From NCBI GenBank assembly GCA_030374765.1, contig JARGXX010000138.1:186001-250000 (forward strand): 64,000 nt of DNA, in the 5' to 3' direction. A program made the translations under genes and the position numbers. Positions 55,201-64,000 of the stretch are shown here, one piece after another (position 1 is the first letter of the stretch; each line of letters opens with the position of its first letter). Origin of the DNA: Agarophyton chilense (taxonomy: Eukaryota > Rhodophyta > Florideophyceae > Gracilariales > Gracilariaceae). The notes beneath the pieces were generated by a model. That model did no database searches. It was not told the origin of the DNA and worked only from the letters and a program-made list of their open reading frames with translations.

Positions 55201-56138
55201 TGTGTACAACATGTGCGAAGAATCGCGTGAAGCTTTACAGGAAGCGGAAACCGATGACGTTATTCCAGGCGAAAGTGCCTTTACAATACGTCAGTATCGA
55301 CATCCTATGGGAATTGATTCGCTCAAGGCGAGGTTATCGATACCTATTGGTAATCACCGACCGCTTCTCGAATCTAGTGCGGACTGTGTTGCTGAAGCGG
55401 ATAACCGCCGCCGTAATCGCACAAGCGTTCATCAAACATTGGGTGTTTATATACGGACCACCAGAAGTTCTGTTATCAGATAATGGGAAGCGATTCGTTG
55501 CGAAGTTCTTTCAGAATGTTTGCCGCATTATGGGCATTCGAAACGTGTTTACCACGACCTATCATCCGAAATGCAACGGTCAGGTGGAGCACTTCAACCG
55601 CATGCTGATAGCAGCATTACGACACTACATCGCGGACCACCCGAAAGAATGGGACATGTTTACAGATACTCTGTGATACGCGTACAATACCCAAGTGCAT
55701 ACCTCTACAAAGACGGCACCGTTCGACCTCGTGCTCTCACGTAACCCTCCTGCTTTACCTGTTGCGCTCGACGACGAGACAGAATTGGACGCGCCGACCC
55801 CCGGCTAAGTACCATCTGAAATGGAGGAATGACCTGAAGGCCAGAGCGGAAGAAGCTGCTAAGGAGTTATCAAAGACGCAAGCTCGCTATAAGCGAAACT
55901 ATGACGCCAGAAGGCGAAGAGGAAATCCAGAAATCCGAGTAGGAGGTCACGTCTTCGTGCTAGTCCAAAGACCTGACAAACAGTAAGAATCTCGTCATAA
56001 GTTGTTGCCGATAGCGGCTGGACCCTTCAAACTGGTAGACCTTAATGAAGACACAGTGGTCATCAAGACAGGTGAGGACGTTGAACGTGTATCGCGCGAT
56101 CGCGTTGAAGTCGCGCCTGACCCGCAAGTGGAAGTCTA
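52295..56138 (+). pseudogene. E3 Pol, broken
   Basis: Protease (ILDTGTGPNF) is followed by a TGA at 52694. RT has FTTLDANSGY, with TGG to TGA just after it (53765), and YLDDVIIFS. The frame changes near 54000. RNase H begins after a TAG near 54393 and keeps NTDHS and ADALSRL. Integrase has a complete zinc domain (LCTTCAKNR) and the DDE residues in VSIDILWEL, LLSDNGKRF and NGQVEHFNR. A TGA at 55674 and a frameshift near 55750 precede the integrase C-terminal segment RARYKRNYDAR-like and VERVSRDRVEVAP. The LGLCNVYRRF box near 54180 is intact and shows that the E1 stop replaced a Cys. Confidence 0.88.
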
Positions 56139-56310
56139 GGTATCTGGTAGAACTAAGGAGGCAAGTGCCACGGAACGTCACGGCCAAAGCCCAAGTGACT
56201 CTGGAGAGAGTGAACCGCCACCAATGGCTCGAGCGGAGTAGAAAGCTCTTGATCTCCCACCGCCGGCAGTTGCGTACGCCAATCACGGACAGCTTTCGAA
56301 GTATCGGGAT

Positions 56311-57069
56311 ATGCTCCGTGGCACGTGCACACCCATAAGTACAGAAATGGAACCTGAAAGCAGGAAAGATGTTTTGGACTTTGGCCCCAAGGACTTGGAA
56401 ACGAGTGCACGCGAAAACGCGCCGTTGCCGCTTCAGGCTGAACCGTCAGGTGAAGCGCCACTCGCTGTTCCGCCGATATCGGCTCCCATCCCTCGCGGGC
56501 AGGAAGAGGAAGAGGTATGGCCTCCTGTCGTGGTGCAAGCACCATCGTCCACCGAACAGCGGTCAGAATCGGATAAACCGAAGAAAGTTCATCGACCAAT
56601 GGAATTGAGAAATAGCAAGAAGTACGCTTCTATGGAACCTGGAAAACAGGATAGATCTTTATCAGAGAAATGTTCTCAAGGAATGAGTACACTGCCCCTG
56701 CGGGCAGAACGACAGTTAGTCGACGAGCGAACGCTTAGCGACGCTGAGACTGCTAACACAGAGACGCTTGGGTCAGCCCTAAGGCATTTCGAACCTGTTA
56801 AAAGGAGTATCGCGCCAACAGCGAAAGAATTGGGAAACGCCCAGGAATATGTTATGGATCGCATATGTGAACATGGCGAGCAAGAAGATACTAGAGAATT
56901 ACTGTATCGAGTCCGTTGGTACGGTTTTCCTCCGGAAGCGGATACGTGGGAACCTATAGCTCATATCCCCCGTTCGCAGCTCGTGCGATATCATCGACGC
57001 ATGCGATTACTACTCCCCAGGGAGATCCACTCCTCGATAGTCGGGCTCATTGGAACATCCCATTTCTAA
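56311..57069 (+). pseudogene. E3 Pol C-terminus with chromodomain
   Basis: 252 open residues contain a Pro/Glu/Ser-rich linker then a chromodomain: YVMDRICEHGEQED, LYRVRWYGFPPEADTWEPIAHI and LVRYHRRM. Unlike E1 and E2 it keeps the canonical TWEP. It is in the same frame as the preceding integrase end but separated by stops between 56138 and 56311. The last residues lie about 510 bp before the 3' LTR. Confidence 0.8.
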
Positions 57070-57568
57070 GTATGAGCTACAAAGGTAGTAAAAACTCGAA
57101 AGGCGAGAAGAAAACAAGAAGTCATGAAGAAGAAACGTGAAAACACGCAAGCACAGGACATTTACTGATTATCACTTATGAAGAACTCGAGAAGCGAGAA
57201 GAAGAATTGAAGAACTCGAGAAGCGAGACAAGAATTCAGGCACTCATTAGGCCGGGAACAACCAGTATCATTGGTATTGCTTTATGGCTCGGGTGTGGCG
57301 TTTGTTAAGATCGGCAGACACCATATGATGGAGTGGACTGCTTGCTGAAGCCACACTGGCTGAAGGAACCCTGAAGGCACGACTTAGCCGTCAAGTTTGA
57401 CGGGCTGTGACCATTGCGGTTCATCGCAGGATGTGGAAAGGCGGCTGGCGCCCGAACATTAGAGGACTGGGTGTGCTAAAAGAAGTCCTGAGAACGATGA
57501 GTACCCGGAAAGCCGGTCGTCGCACGTGTGGCGCACCTGTCTTGCGCCCGATACGGTTCGCGCTTAGC
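57070..57568 (+). other. E3 3' untranslated region
   Basis: This holds a purine-rich part (57070-57240) with the unit AACTCGA(G/A)A(G/A)GCGAGA repeated about three times, then non-coding sequence. No antisense frame comparable to E1 or E2 is present. Confidence 0.5.
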
Positions 57569-57578
57569 GAGGGGGGTA
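57569..57578 (+). other. E3 polypurine tract
   Basis: GAGGGGGGTA abuts the 3' LTR start TGTAGTACT at 57579. Confidence 0.75.
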
Positions 57579-58246
57579 TGTAGTACTCTACTACTTCGGC
57601 GTTCCGATGGTTTTTTGTCGCAAAGTGGCGTTTGGAACTGATTACTGAGTGGCCTGGTCAGTGCTAGGATAAGAAGCAACACCCCGCACCGCGTAGGATG
57701 CCAGGAGGCAGGGTACATTGTTGGAACACGTGGTATCACGAGTGGAGTGGCTTGCAACGGCGCATGTAGTGGCGATCCACGTGCCTGGTTTTACTACCCT
57801 TTGTAGGTGTAAGTCTATTTGGAACCATACCCATACAGTGGTTTGGCTAAGTGGTTGACCACGTGGTATTATTTACGTATTGTTTGGGCACTCACCCTGG
57901 CACACAGTATATAGTGCACCAGAGGTGAGCGCCGACTCCAAGTAAAGGAGACAACATGGGCATCATGACTATTCTGTTCCTCCCTTAGGATTCCTTAACC
58001 AGAGATCCGGACGAGCTATTATAGATAGTCAGCCCCCAACCAGTTCACGAGCCGTCTCGTACCTACATTTCATCAACGTTTTACAGTTGCACTGTTCACC
58101 CTCGCTGGCGAGTAGTGGCCTTACAACCCACTTCCAGCTCGCTGGTGTTGTAGCTCTACCACTTCTTTTCCTTCGCCGCAAGCGACCCATCGGCAGTCCG
58201 AACGCTGTCGCAGGCGTCTGCTCTCTCCGTTAGAGCGGATTCTACA
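57579..58246 (+). repeat. E3 3' LTR
   Basis: TGTAGTACTCTAC to GATTCTACA. It is clearly diverged from the 5' copy (indels and many substitutions), indicating an old insertion. Confidence 0.88.
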
Positions 58247-58505
58247 GTTGCTCTTCCACAGCTGCAATTCTGGGATGGAGAGTGACCTCCCTAGCAGGGG
58301 AGAGCATCTGGGCGGCGGCAGACACCGGTTCTGCTCCACTTGCTGGGGGTGTCGAATCAGAGACAGGAGGTCTCGAGGTCCTTCCGCCTGGCACGCCAGT
58401 CGATCCACCGGTATGAGCCCGTGAACGGACCGGGATACGGGATGGTTGCGATGGTTCCAGTGCACCGGTTTGACTCCGCGTCCTCGGACGGTCTTTGGAA
58501 AACAT
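58247..58505 (-). pseudogene. E2 gag, 5' part
   Basis: ATG at 58505 (MFSKDRPRTRSQ) opens E2 gag. It reaches AAVEEQL at the E3 junction and continues in frame at 49165 with RSMREAQV once E3 and one 5-bp duplication are removed. Confidence 0.85.
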
Positions 58506-58649
58506 GAGATCAGAATCCGTTACACGTGAGTATCCAAACCCGATCGGCTAGTGGGGCCAAGAAACTTCCTCAAAGAGGGCAACTGAGATCAACCTCAATT
58601 TGTGAGTCCTTTTTCCGATTAATCGTGACTGAGTGTGCCCGATTCAAAC

Positions 58650-58667
58650 TTCTAAGTCGGGAGACCA
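58650..58667 (-). other. E2 primer-binding site
   Basis: TGGTCTCCCGACTTAGAA on the minus strand, three bases after the LTR end at 58671. Confidence 0.75.
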
Positions 58668-58670
58668 GTT

Positions 58671-59404
58671 TGTAGGACAACGCTTGGAGCGGAGACACCA
58701 CGAAGATGTTCGGGATCTTCCTCTCTTGAGAGACACGCCTCAGGCGGAGGAGACGCGCTCCAGCAGAGCAAAGGAACAGAGCCATTCTGGAAAGGCACGA
58801 CGGAGTCGGATATAAGACCGCAGCCAATCTGGCGGGATATACCTAGAGTGTTTAGGTGAGCACGGCACAGTCCGGGGTGTGCCCAATCATAGGCGGAGTG
58901 TACTACGGCGATTGCCGGAAAAGGAGCGAGGAAACACTCGTATGAGGTGGACGAGCGGGGTGAGTGGGGCGGCCACTCACGAGAGCTAAAAAGCAGAACA
59001 AGAGAAAACGGGGGCAAAACCCTATACAGGGGCGAGACTACGAACAGTGTCGGCGATTAAATATGAACCCACGGTGGTGGTAGCACTCTGGTCGACAGAG
59101 GGGTGGATGAACTAATATGCGACGGGCGCTCACGCAGTATGCGTTGAACACGCGCCGAAGGCGAAGAGTTCAGAGCCAAGACTCCCTCCTTGGGATCCCC
59201 CAAGAGGGTGTTTACTGGGGAGCAGTGCTCAACCTCCTAAGTATTGTGACGCGCGCCCCCTGACAGTGGGCGCGCGCCCGAAAATTAGACACTAAATAGC
59301 GATAGCGTAGCTAAATAAATACTGAAAATTACTAAATAATACTAACCATTAGGTAGAATCCGGGCCACGTGTGGCACGCCTCGCCCTCGAGCGTCGGCCC
59401 TTCA
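58671..59404 (-). repeat. E2 5' LTR
   Basis: 734 bp. It pairs with 39424-40269 and lacks about 112 bp between GAGCGTCGG and CCCTTCA that the other copy retains. Its outer end at 59404 is fixed by the CAATC target duplication that follows. Confidence 0.88.
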
Positions 59405-59760
59405 CAATCTGCAGAGAGATTCATACTACTTAAGGAATGCATGGAAGTTCTTGTATCGGGTTTCGGTTCGCTCATCCTTTACGTCGACTCATTTGGTTTT
59501 TACTCAACGATAACTTCCCTTCACAAATGCCAAGACTACCGATTGGGCCCTAACGTGTCACGCTTCCGTGAATTATTCGAAGCTGGAGACATATATTCCA
59601 TGCGTTGTATAGCAAAAAGTCCGAACTTACGCCGACACGTTGACAAAGGGCAATCATCATTAATTTACTGAATTGAACCGAGCTTTGGCTCGAGGTATAC
59701 CCAGCAAATGTATCATACCTACTATGTGCCACCATCTTGGAGCATGAAACCCTAAAACTT
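59405..59760 (+). pseudogene. Copia-B RNase H, right half and 3' end
   Basis: AERFILLKECMEVL, LILYVDSFGFYSTITSLHKCQDYRL, FEAGDIYSMRCI and LRRHVDKGQSS align with the RNase H end of the intact Copia (VLNVDSKGLFDTITTLHDGKEYRL, FEAKELDSLRWI, ADALTK). The frame joins 39423 directly. It ends at 59671, and no LTR was recognised after it. Confidence 0.8.
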
Positions 59761-59804
59761 AGGATCTAATGGCCAAGCTTTCAAACTCTGTTTGAGGAAC
59801 CTTC

Positions 59805-60518
59805 TTGGTGACGACCTTTTCTCCCGCAGCGAGCGCGTTTACCATCCTTCCTCTCCGAGATCAAAGGCACCACGCAATAGTCCGCAATATGACTGAAAGA
59901 ACGGTCTGTTTCAACACAGGACTGGAGGGCAACCTGCCTGATATCCATGTGATACTTCTCTACTGGATCAATATTTATGTTGCGCTCCCCATCTATGCAA
60001 ATCGCATGAAATTATCCGTCAATCGTCTGAAGACTGACAAGGAAGACCTTTCCCCTATCGATAACGTTATCCAAATCGAAGATTTCTTCTCGATGTCCAG
60101 TCCCATCGCGAATGTATTCGAGGCTAATGACACAGAACTTTTCCCGAACAATCCTCTGCATATCTTTCAGGTCCTGAAACAGTCCTCGGACCTCCCTTCG
60201 CGCTTTCCGGTTCCAATGTTCAAGCTCAATAGCATCACCAAACACAAGATCTGCGACGGCGTTCAATTATATTTTTTTATCGTCTGCATTCTTACTGAGG
60301 CGATTGATGGGCTATGCCCAACATTCAGTAGCCTTTTCAGACCAATTAATGATATTCAATGCATAATTCCACTAAATTGCAACGCACAGGAACGATTCCC
60401 CGCAAAACTACAGAAACGTATAGCCGAGAGGAAAACTTTGGATACGAGACGATGGCTTGCGCGCTTTAAATTAAAGCGAAGTGAATCTTTAACTTCAATT
60501 TGCGCTTCTAGTAGCTAA
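59805..60518 (+). CDS. Open frame of unknown significance
   Basis: An uninterrupted 237-codon frame without a recognisable domain. The opposite strand (60012-60266) also carries a charged, protein-like frame, so either could be a remnant. The length is notable for AT-rich DNA, but there is no second copy in the window, motif or neighbour to support a gene. Confidence 0.2.
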   Translation: MVTTFSPAASAFTILPLRDQRHHAIVRNMTERTVCFNTGLEGNLPDIHVILLYWINIYVALPIYANRMKLSVNRLKTDKEDLSPIDNVIQIEDFFSMSSPIANVFEANDTELFPNNPLHIFQVLKQSSDLPSRFPVPMFKLNSITKHKICDGVQLYFFIVCILTEAIDGLCPTFSSLFRPINDIQCIIPLNCNAQERFPAKLQKRIAERKTLDTRRWLARFKLKRSESLTSICASSS

Positions 60519-62309
60519 AAAGTTCTCGATCGTTTCATATCAGCCCTTGACCCTGCAATGAAAGGTTGTTTCAGCTCCTGTGCCACCACATATCACTTTA
60601 GTTCTCTACAAACCACCTCTAATTGCTTGAACTTACTCAATGCAAAAAGAATGCATATTCATGAGACACAATATGTTCATGTTATGTCTTAGAGCATGTA
60701 CTTTGTTCTAAATCTCACCCAGAACTGCTATCGACCATCCCACCTTCTTTACCATCCAATCCTTATCCTAAATTCTCATATTTTGACCTTTTTCGTCATG
60801 CAAGGCCTCGGTAAGGCCTTATTGGAACGGTATTAACTCTTAGAACTGAGTGCCACGAGACTGCTGGATGAAATGCGCTATCCTTCGCCCAAGCAAAATA
60901 ATGGCTTTGGTTTTGCTAAAACGCACAAAATTGTTGCTTTCTTTGAAGGTTATGGCGTAGATCTTTAGCACGCTGCGCCGTGGTTTGAATATAAAAGCAT
61001 GACAATAGTCTTGTTCATAGATTGGTGAAGATAAGTTCTGCGTGTAACTATCACCGCTTAGCCGGCGAGCTGCCGCCTAGGAGCTTGTTAACCATCAAAT
61101 TTGCGAGACATTTTTTTAGTACGAGCCATCAAAGAAGTCACCTGAGCATAAGTCGTCCACGCTGATGGAAAAGTGTTGTAACGTCGAGTTTCGCGTCAAG
61201 GTTTGACGTATATAGATAGAAGCAGTTGACGTTTCAAATGTGACGTTTTTGCGCGTGCGCGGTGCTCGAGAGGAAACAAGGGGGGTTACAGCAAAACGCA
61301 GAGGGCACGCAGAAGAGATTTGCTAGGCAAACTGGCCCGCGATAAAGATGCACCAAAAAATAATAACTCGTTGAAGGTCAGAAGGCGAGGGGTTGTGCAT
61401 TTGGCTGCACTCCAAAAACTCTAACTTTATTGTATGGCGCCAATGCGGGGGGAATGCAGTACACGAACGCCACATTGAAAAAAACCGCCGGCGCTGCATA
61501 CTAAACCTCACCCTTGCTCCGCACCGAGACACTGGGAACGGAGAAAACCAGGGGCGACACATTTTGTTCGCTTGATTCTACCCGATTTTGCCGCTCGCTT
61601 TACGAGGGCATGCAAAAGTTAAGACCAACAGCCCTGCCACTCTGCGTACGACTGCGTACAATAGTGCGACAGCGCTGCTCGAGCAATCTGTACAATCAGA
61701 TTGCTGGTTATGGACAGCGCGTTAGATGAGTAGCGCAGCTCCCTGTACTGTGGCCTTTAGCACGTAAAATGGACTGAGATCTTTAATCTTTCCTCCGTGG
61801 ACATTCCGTAGGGCAATATCGCTTCTTCAGCAATGCTACCCTGGGCTGAAAAATCGTTCCCTTCTGTTTTTGCGAGCGATTCTCACCAGCACAAAGCGCA
61901 TGATTTTCAAAAACCTTACCACAGATGCAAATCAGTGCTGTAGTCCAGCGCAACAGATAAAACACCCGCAATGAATTGTGTGTTCGCAAAAACTGCAATT
62001 CGTTTCTGAACCTTTTTTTAAAGCGTAGAACGGTATTTACGCCATCAGAATTCCAAAATACCCTTCTCTACTACTACTACAAAACAGTTTAGGCTAGTTT
62101 TCAAGACGTTTATGATCACTTTCGTTTACCACAATCAACACTGCAAACGTACGGAGACGAATAATGTGATATTCGCTCTTAAAACAAGGCACCATGCCCT
62201 CGTGATATGCACATAGACTCTGAGCAACTCAACAGACCTGCAGTGCTCACAAAAAAGAAGAAGAGACTATATCACTCCTCATTCAGCACTTCGCCCTTCA
62301 ACATACTCT
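60519..62309. other. No gene recognised, one dispersed repeat
   Basis: Only unassigned short frames are present. The interspersed repeat at 61485-61670 lies here. Confidence 0.4.
61485..61670. repeat. Interspersed repeat copy 2
   Basis: It aligns with 34560-34760 from 'ccgccggcgctgcatactaa' to 'gccctgccactctgcgtac'. The short peptides encoded on the minus strand also match in part (GAR(L/V)RFSMQ.RR), so the ancestor may have been longer. Confidence 0.55.
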
Positions 62310-63584
62310 TTGAACGTGGATGTGTCTTCCGCAAGTTGTGAAGCACTTTGTCGAACTTCTCTCCCCCACCCCCCCACCCCCCCCTCCAAACAGATGCCGT
62401 TTGGGAACTGTACACCAAGATCATCAGGGGTGCTGTACTTCCTTCGACGCCATCCTGATCTGAAATACAAAGCCGTGCAGATAATTGAAAACAAAAGAGT
62501 TGAAACTGTCACAAAAGGGAATATTTCTACACACATTGCACGTTTTAATTGCCTGATGGAACGATACATCATTATCGATCCAAGTCTTATTTTCATCGTG
62601 GATCAAAGCGTAATAAGGCTGCACCGCATGGGCAGACGCTGTTTGCGGAGAGAAGTTGGTCCAAAACACAAGAAGTTAGTCCAGGTTAGTCAAGTCATGA
62701 CAAAGCTAAGAAAAAAATTGACCACATTACTATCATGCCTTTCATTTCAGCTGCAGGGAAAACAATGAAACCGATGGTCATGCTTCCATGGCAAAAGTCT
62801 CACTATCCGAAGGTCAAAGGTCGCTACCGCACCTTCCACAAGGTTCTTCTACACTGCTATTTCTAGTAAAGAGACCTTAAAGGAGTTGACAGAAGACTTT
62901 TCATGGACATGGCCAAGCAATTCGTCGAAGAGGTCAAACCAATTCAGGATCGAAAAGAATGCATACTGATACTGCTCGACGGACATAGTGCTCATGTTCA
63001 GCTCGAACATCTCTTGTTTTTCAAGACAGACAGTATATTTGCCATAGACATTCCAGCACACTGCTCAAACGTGTTACAACAGCTTGATGGGTTGTCTCCG
63101 CTGAAATCTCATCTTATGCAAAGTGTCTATCTGAGGACTAGAAAAAAGAAATATTTGACGCCTTTGACGCACCCAGAGCCATAACTATAGCGTACCGTGC
63201 GTTTGTACCTTCCAGATACATTGTCGATGGCTTTGAGCTTTCCGGTGCGTACGTGTCGGAGGAAGGAAGGGCATCAATCGCACCATTAAAAGGCTTGAAC
63301 TACGTGGATTCAGTCTACAATATTGTAAGTGAGGACACCCTGGTAATCGCGTACATGCGTGGATGGCGTAGACTGCTGAACGATATTGTGGATCAGGTCA
63401 ATTGAGTTATAAGTGTCAGGTCATATCGGGACCGATACCTTACAAGCCAAGAGGTATTGAGTGCGCTAGAAATGCGCAACGAAAAGCGAAGGAACAATGT
63501 AAAGAAGAAAGCTGGGACCATTGATGCTCGACAAACTGAAACTCAAGCCTACAAAGAGTTGGTGGATGATCTCCGGCGATTATA
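62310..63584 (+). pseudogene. pogo-like DDE transposase relic
   Basis: Ordered fragments of a pogo/Tigger-type (Tc1/mariner superfamily) transposase, which would cut and reinsert its element, are visible. They are FLRRHPDLKYKAVQIIENKR and KGNISTHIARF (end of the CENP-B-like DNA-binding region), IFIVDQSVIRL (first catalytic Asp), MPFISAAGKTMKPMVML (62735 on), ILLLDGHSAHV (second Asp), NVLQQLDGLSPLKS (third Asp), then AYRAFVPSRYIVDGFELSGAYV and a Lys/Arg-rich tail to 63584. A frameshift near 62690-62715, stops near 62865 and a shift near 63150 disable it. No terminal inverted repeats were identified. Confidence 0.7.
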
Positions 63585-64000
63585 AGATTTGGAACCACGT
63601 CTAGACGCCTGCAAGGAGGCTGCTCTTGCGCAAAGACGGAGTCAAGAAACGGTTTCATGGAATGGTGGAAGTTAGGAGAGTGTTTCTCTGGGTTGCAGCT
63701 TAAACAGGTCGCGGGATGGAGACCATGGTCGTAGTTGTAGGCGTCGTGGTGTTTCATTGCGGTGCAGTGATCTCGTTTTGATTGGAGGTGCACCACGAGC
63801 TCGGATTTTTAGATATTTTATTTATTTTGAGTCACACGTTTCGCCTTGCCAATTAGTGGCAAAGCGCTCTCGCGACGTCGTTATAATGTAGCAGCGCTAA
63901 CGCCGTAGACACGAAAAAAGGGGGCCAAGAGCAATAATAGTAAAGAACGGTCTTGCGACATCTTTACTAACAAACGCGAAGAGACGAGTTTACCTCTGTC
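63585..64000. other. No gene recognised
   Basis: This is the sequence downstream of the transposase relic. I see nothing supported in it. Confidence 0.4.

Larger units (their letters stand above)
49166..58246 (+). mobile_element. Ty3/Gypsy chromovirus-type retrotransposon E3, nested in E2 gag
   Basis: Its LTRs are 49166-49885 (720 bp) and 57579-58246 (668 bp). The flanking 5-mers GTGGC (49161-49165) and GTTGC (58247-58251) look like a target duplication with one change. Gag, protease, RT, RNase H, integrase and chromodomain are all present but carry many stops and at least three frameshifts. No antisense coding region occurs; only about 510 bp separate the chromodomain stop and the 3' LTR. 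Confidence 0.93.
39424..59404 (-). mobile_element. Ty3/Gypsy chromovirus-type retrotransposon E2, split by E3
   Basis: It reads on the minus strand from its 5' LTR (58671-59404) to its 3' LTR (39424-40269). Element E3 (49166-58246) lies inside its gag. It is flanked by the target duplication CAATC (39419-39423 and 59405-59409) within Copia-B RNase H. The order on the minus strand is PBS, gag, protease, RT, RNase H, integrase, linker, chromodomain, purine-rich tract, then an antisense coding region before the 3' LTR. Several in-frame stops and two frameshifts in pol make it non-autonomous now. Confidence 0.93.

Noticed and set aside
56153-56599. Minus-strand 148-codon frame in E3 as a possible antisense gene like those of E1 and E2
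   Set aside because: It overlaps the sense linker and integrase end, does not share the RQ.DL/VPV/SPGR block, and is best explained as a shadow frame.
58641-58667. tRNA gene 3' half suggested by TTCAAAC followed by an acceptor-like end with CCA
   Set aside because: No matching 5' half, anticodon arm or T-stem pairing; the sequence is the E2 primer-binding site and its downstream leader.

Overview
The window looks like repeat-rich nuclear DNA from a eukaryote, most likely a red alga (florideophyte-like). This is an inference from three things together: a vanadium-haloperoxidase-type secreted enzyme encoded without visible introns, chromodomain-bearing Ty3/Gypsy elements, and Ty1/Copia elements with unusual reverse-transcriptase motifs. 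There are no bacterial operons, ribosome binding sites, rRNA genes or CRISPR arrays. Only three loci look like host genes: a C2H2 zinc-finger protein fragment (12529-12957, minus), a small secreted cysteine-containing protein in a GC-rich island (21219-21890, minus), and a vanadium-haloperoxidase/PAP2-like secreted protein (31736-33331, minus).

Layout from left to right. 499-1372: a solo-type LTR and an inverted LTR scrap. 1373-10796: Gypsy element E1 (plus) with two about 915-bp LTRs, an intact gag, protease-RT-RNase H with one in-frame stop, no integrase, and a separate chromodomain ORF. 10797-11944: a relic of another chromovirus with its LTR. 12529-12957: the zinc-finger gene. 13736-15790: a decayed Copia relic (minus). 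15791-25186: mostly unassigned AT-rich DNA apart from the secreted-protein gene. 25192-29930: a young Copia element with near-identical 329-bp LTRs and a perfect target duplication, lacking a protease. 30522-33331: a gag scrap and the haloperoxidase-like gene. 36050-39423: the left part of a decayed Copia element (Copia-B).

39405-59760 is a three-level nest. Copia-B is split inside its RNase H by Gypsy element E2 (minus, 39424-59404). E2 is itself split inside gag by Gypsy element E3 (plus, 49166-58246). Both host reading frames rejoin when the insert and one 5-bp target duplication are removed, which fixes the order Copia-B, then E2, then E3. The right end holds an interspersed repeat and a decayed pogo-like DNA transposase (62310-63584).

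The most interesting signal is a conserved coding region in antisense orientation between the chromodomain and the 3' LTR in both E1 (minus, 8904-9801) and E2 (plus, 40305-42161). The two resemble each other at protein level although the elements are otherwise diverged, and I do not recognise the family. The Gypsy elements also share a gag-stop context of AAA AAC TAA with pol in the -1 frame, one 18-nt primer-binding site, and a purine-rich tract after the chromodomain.
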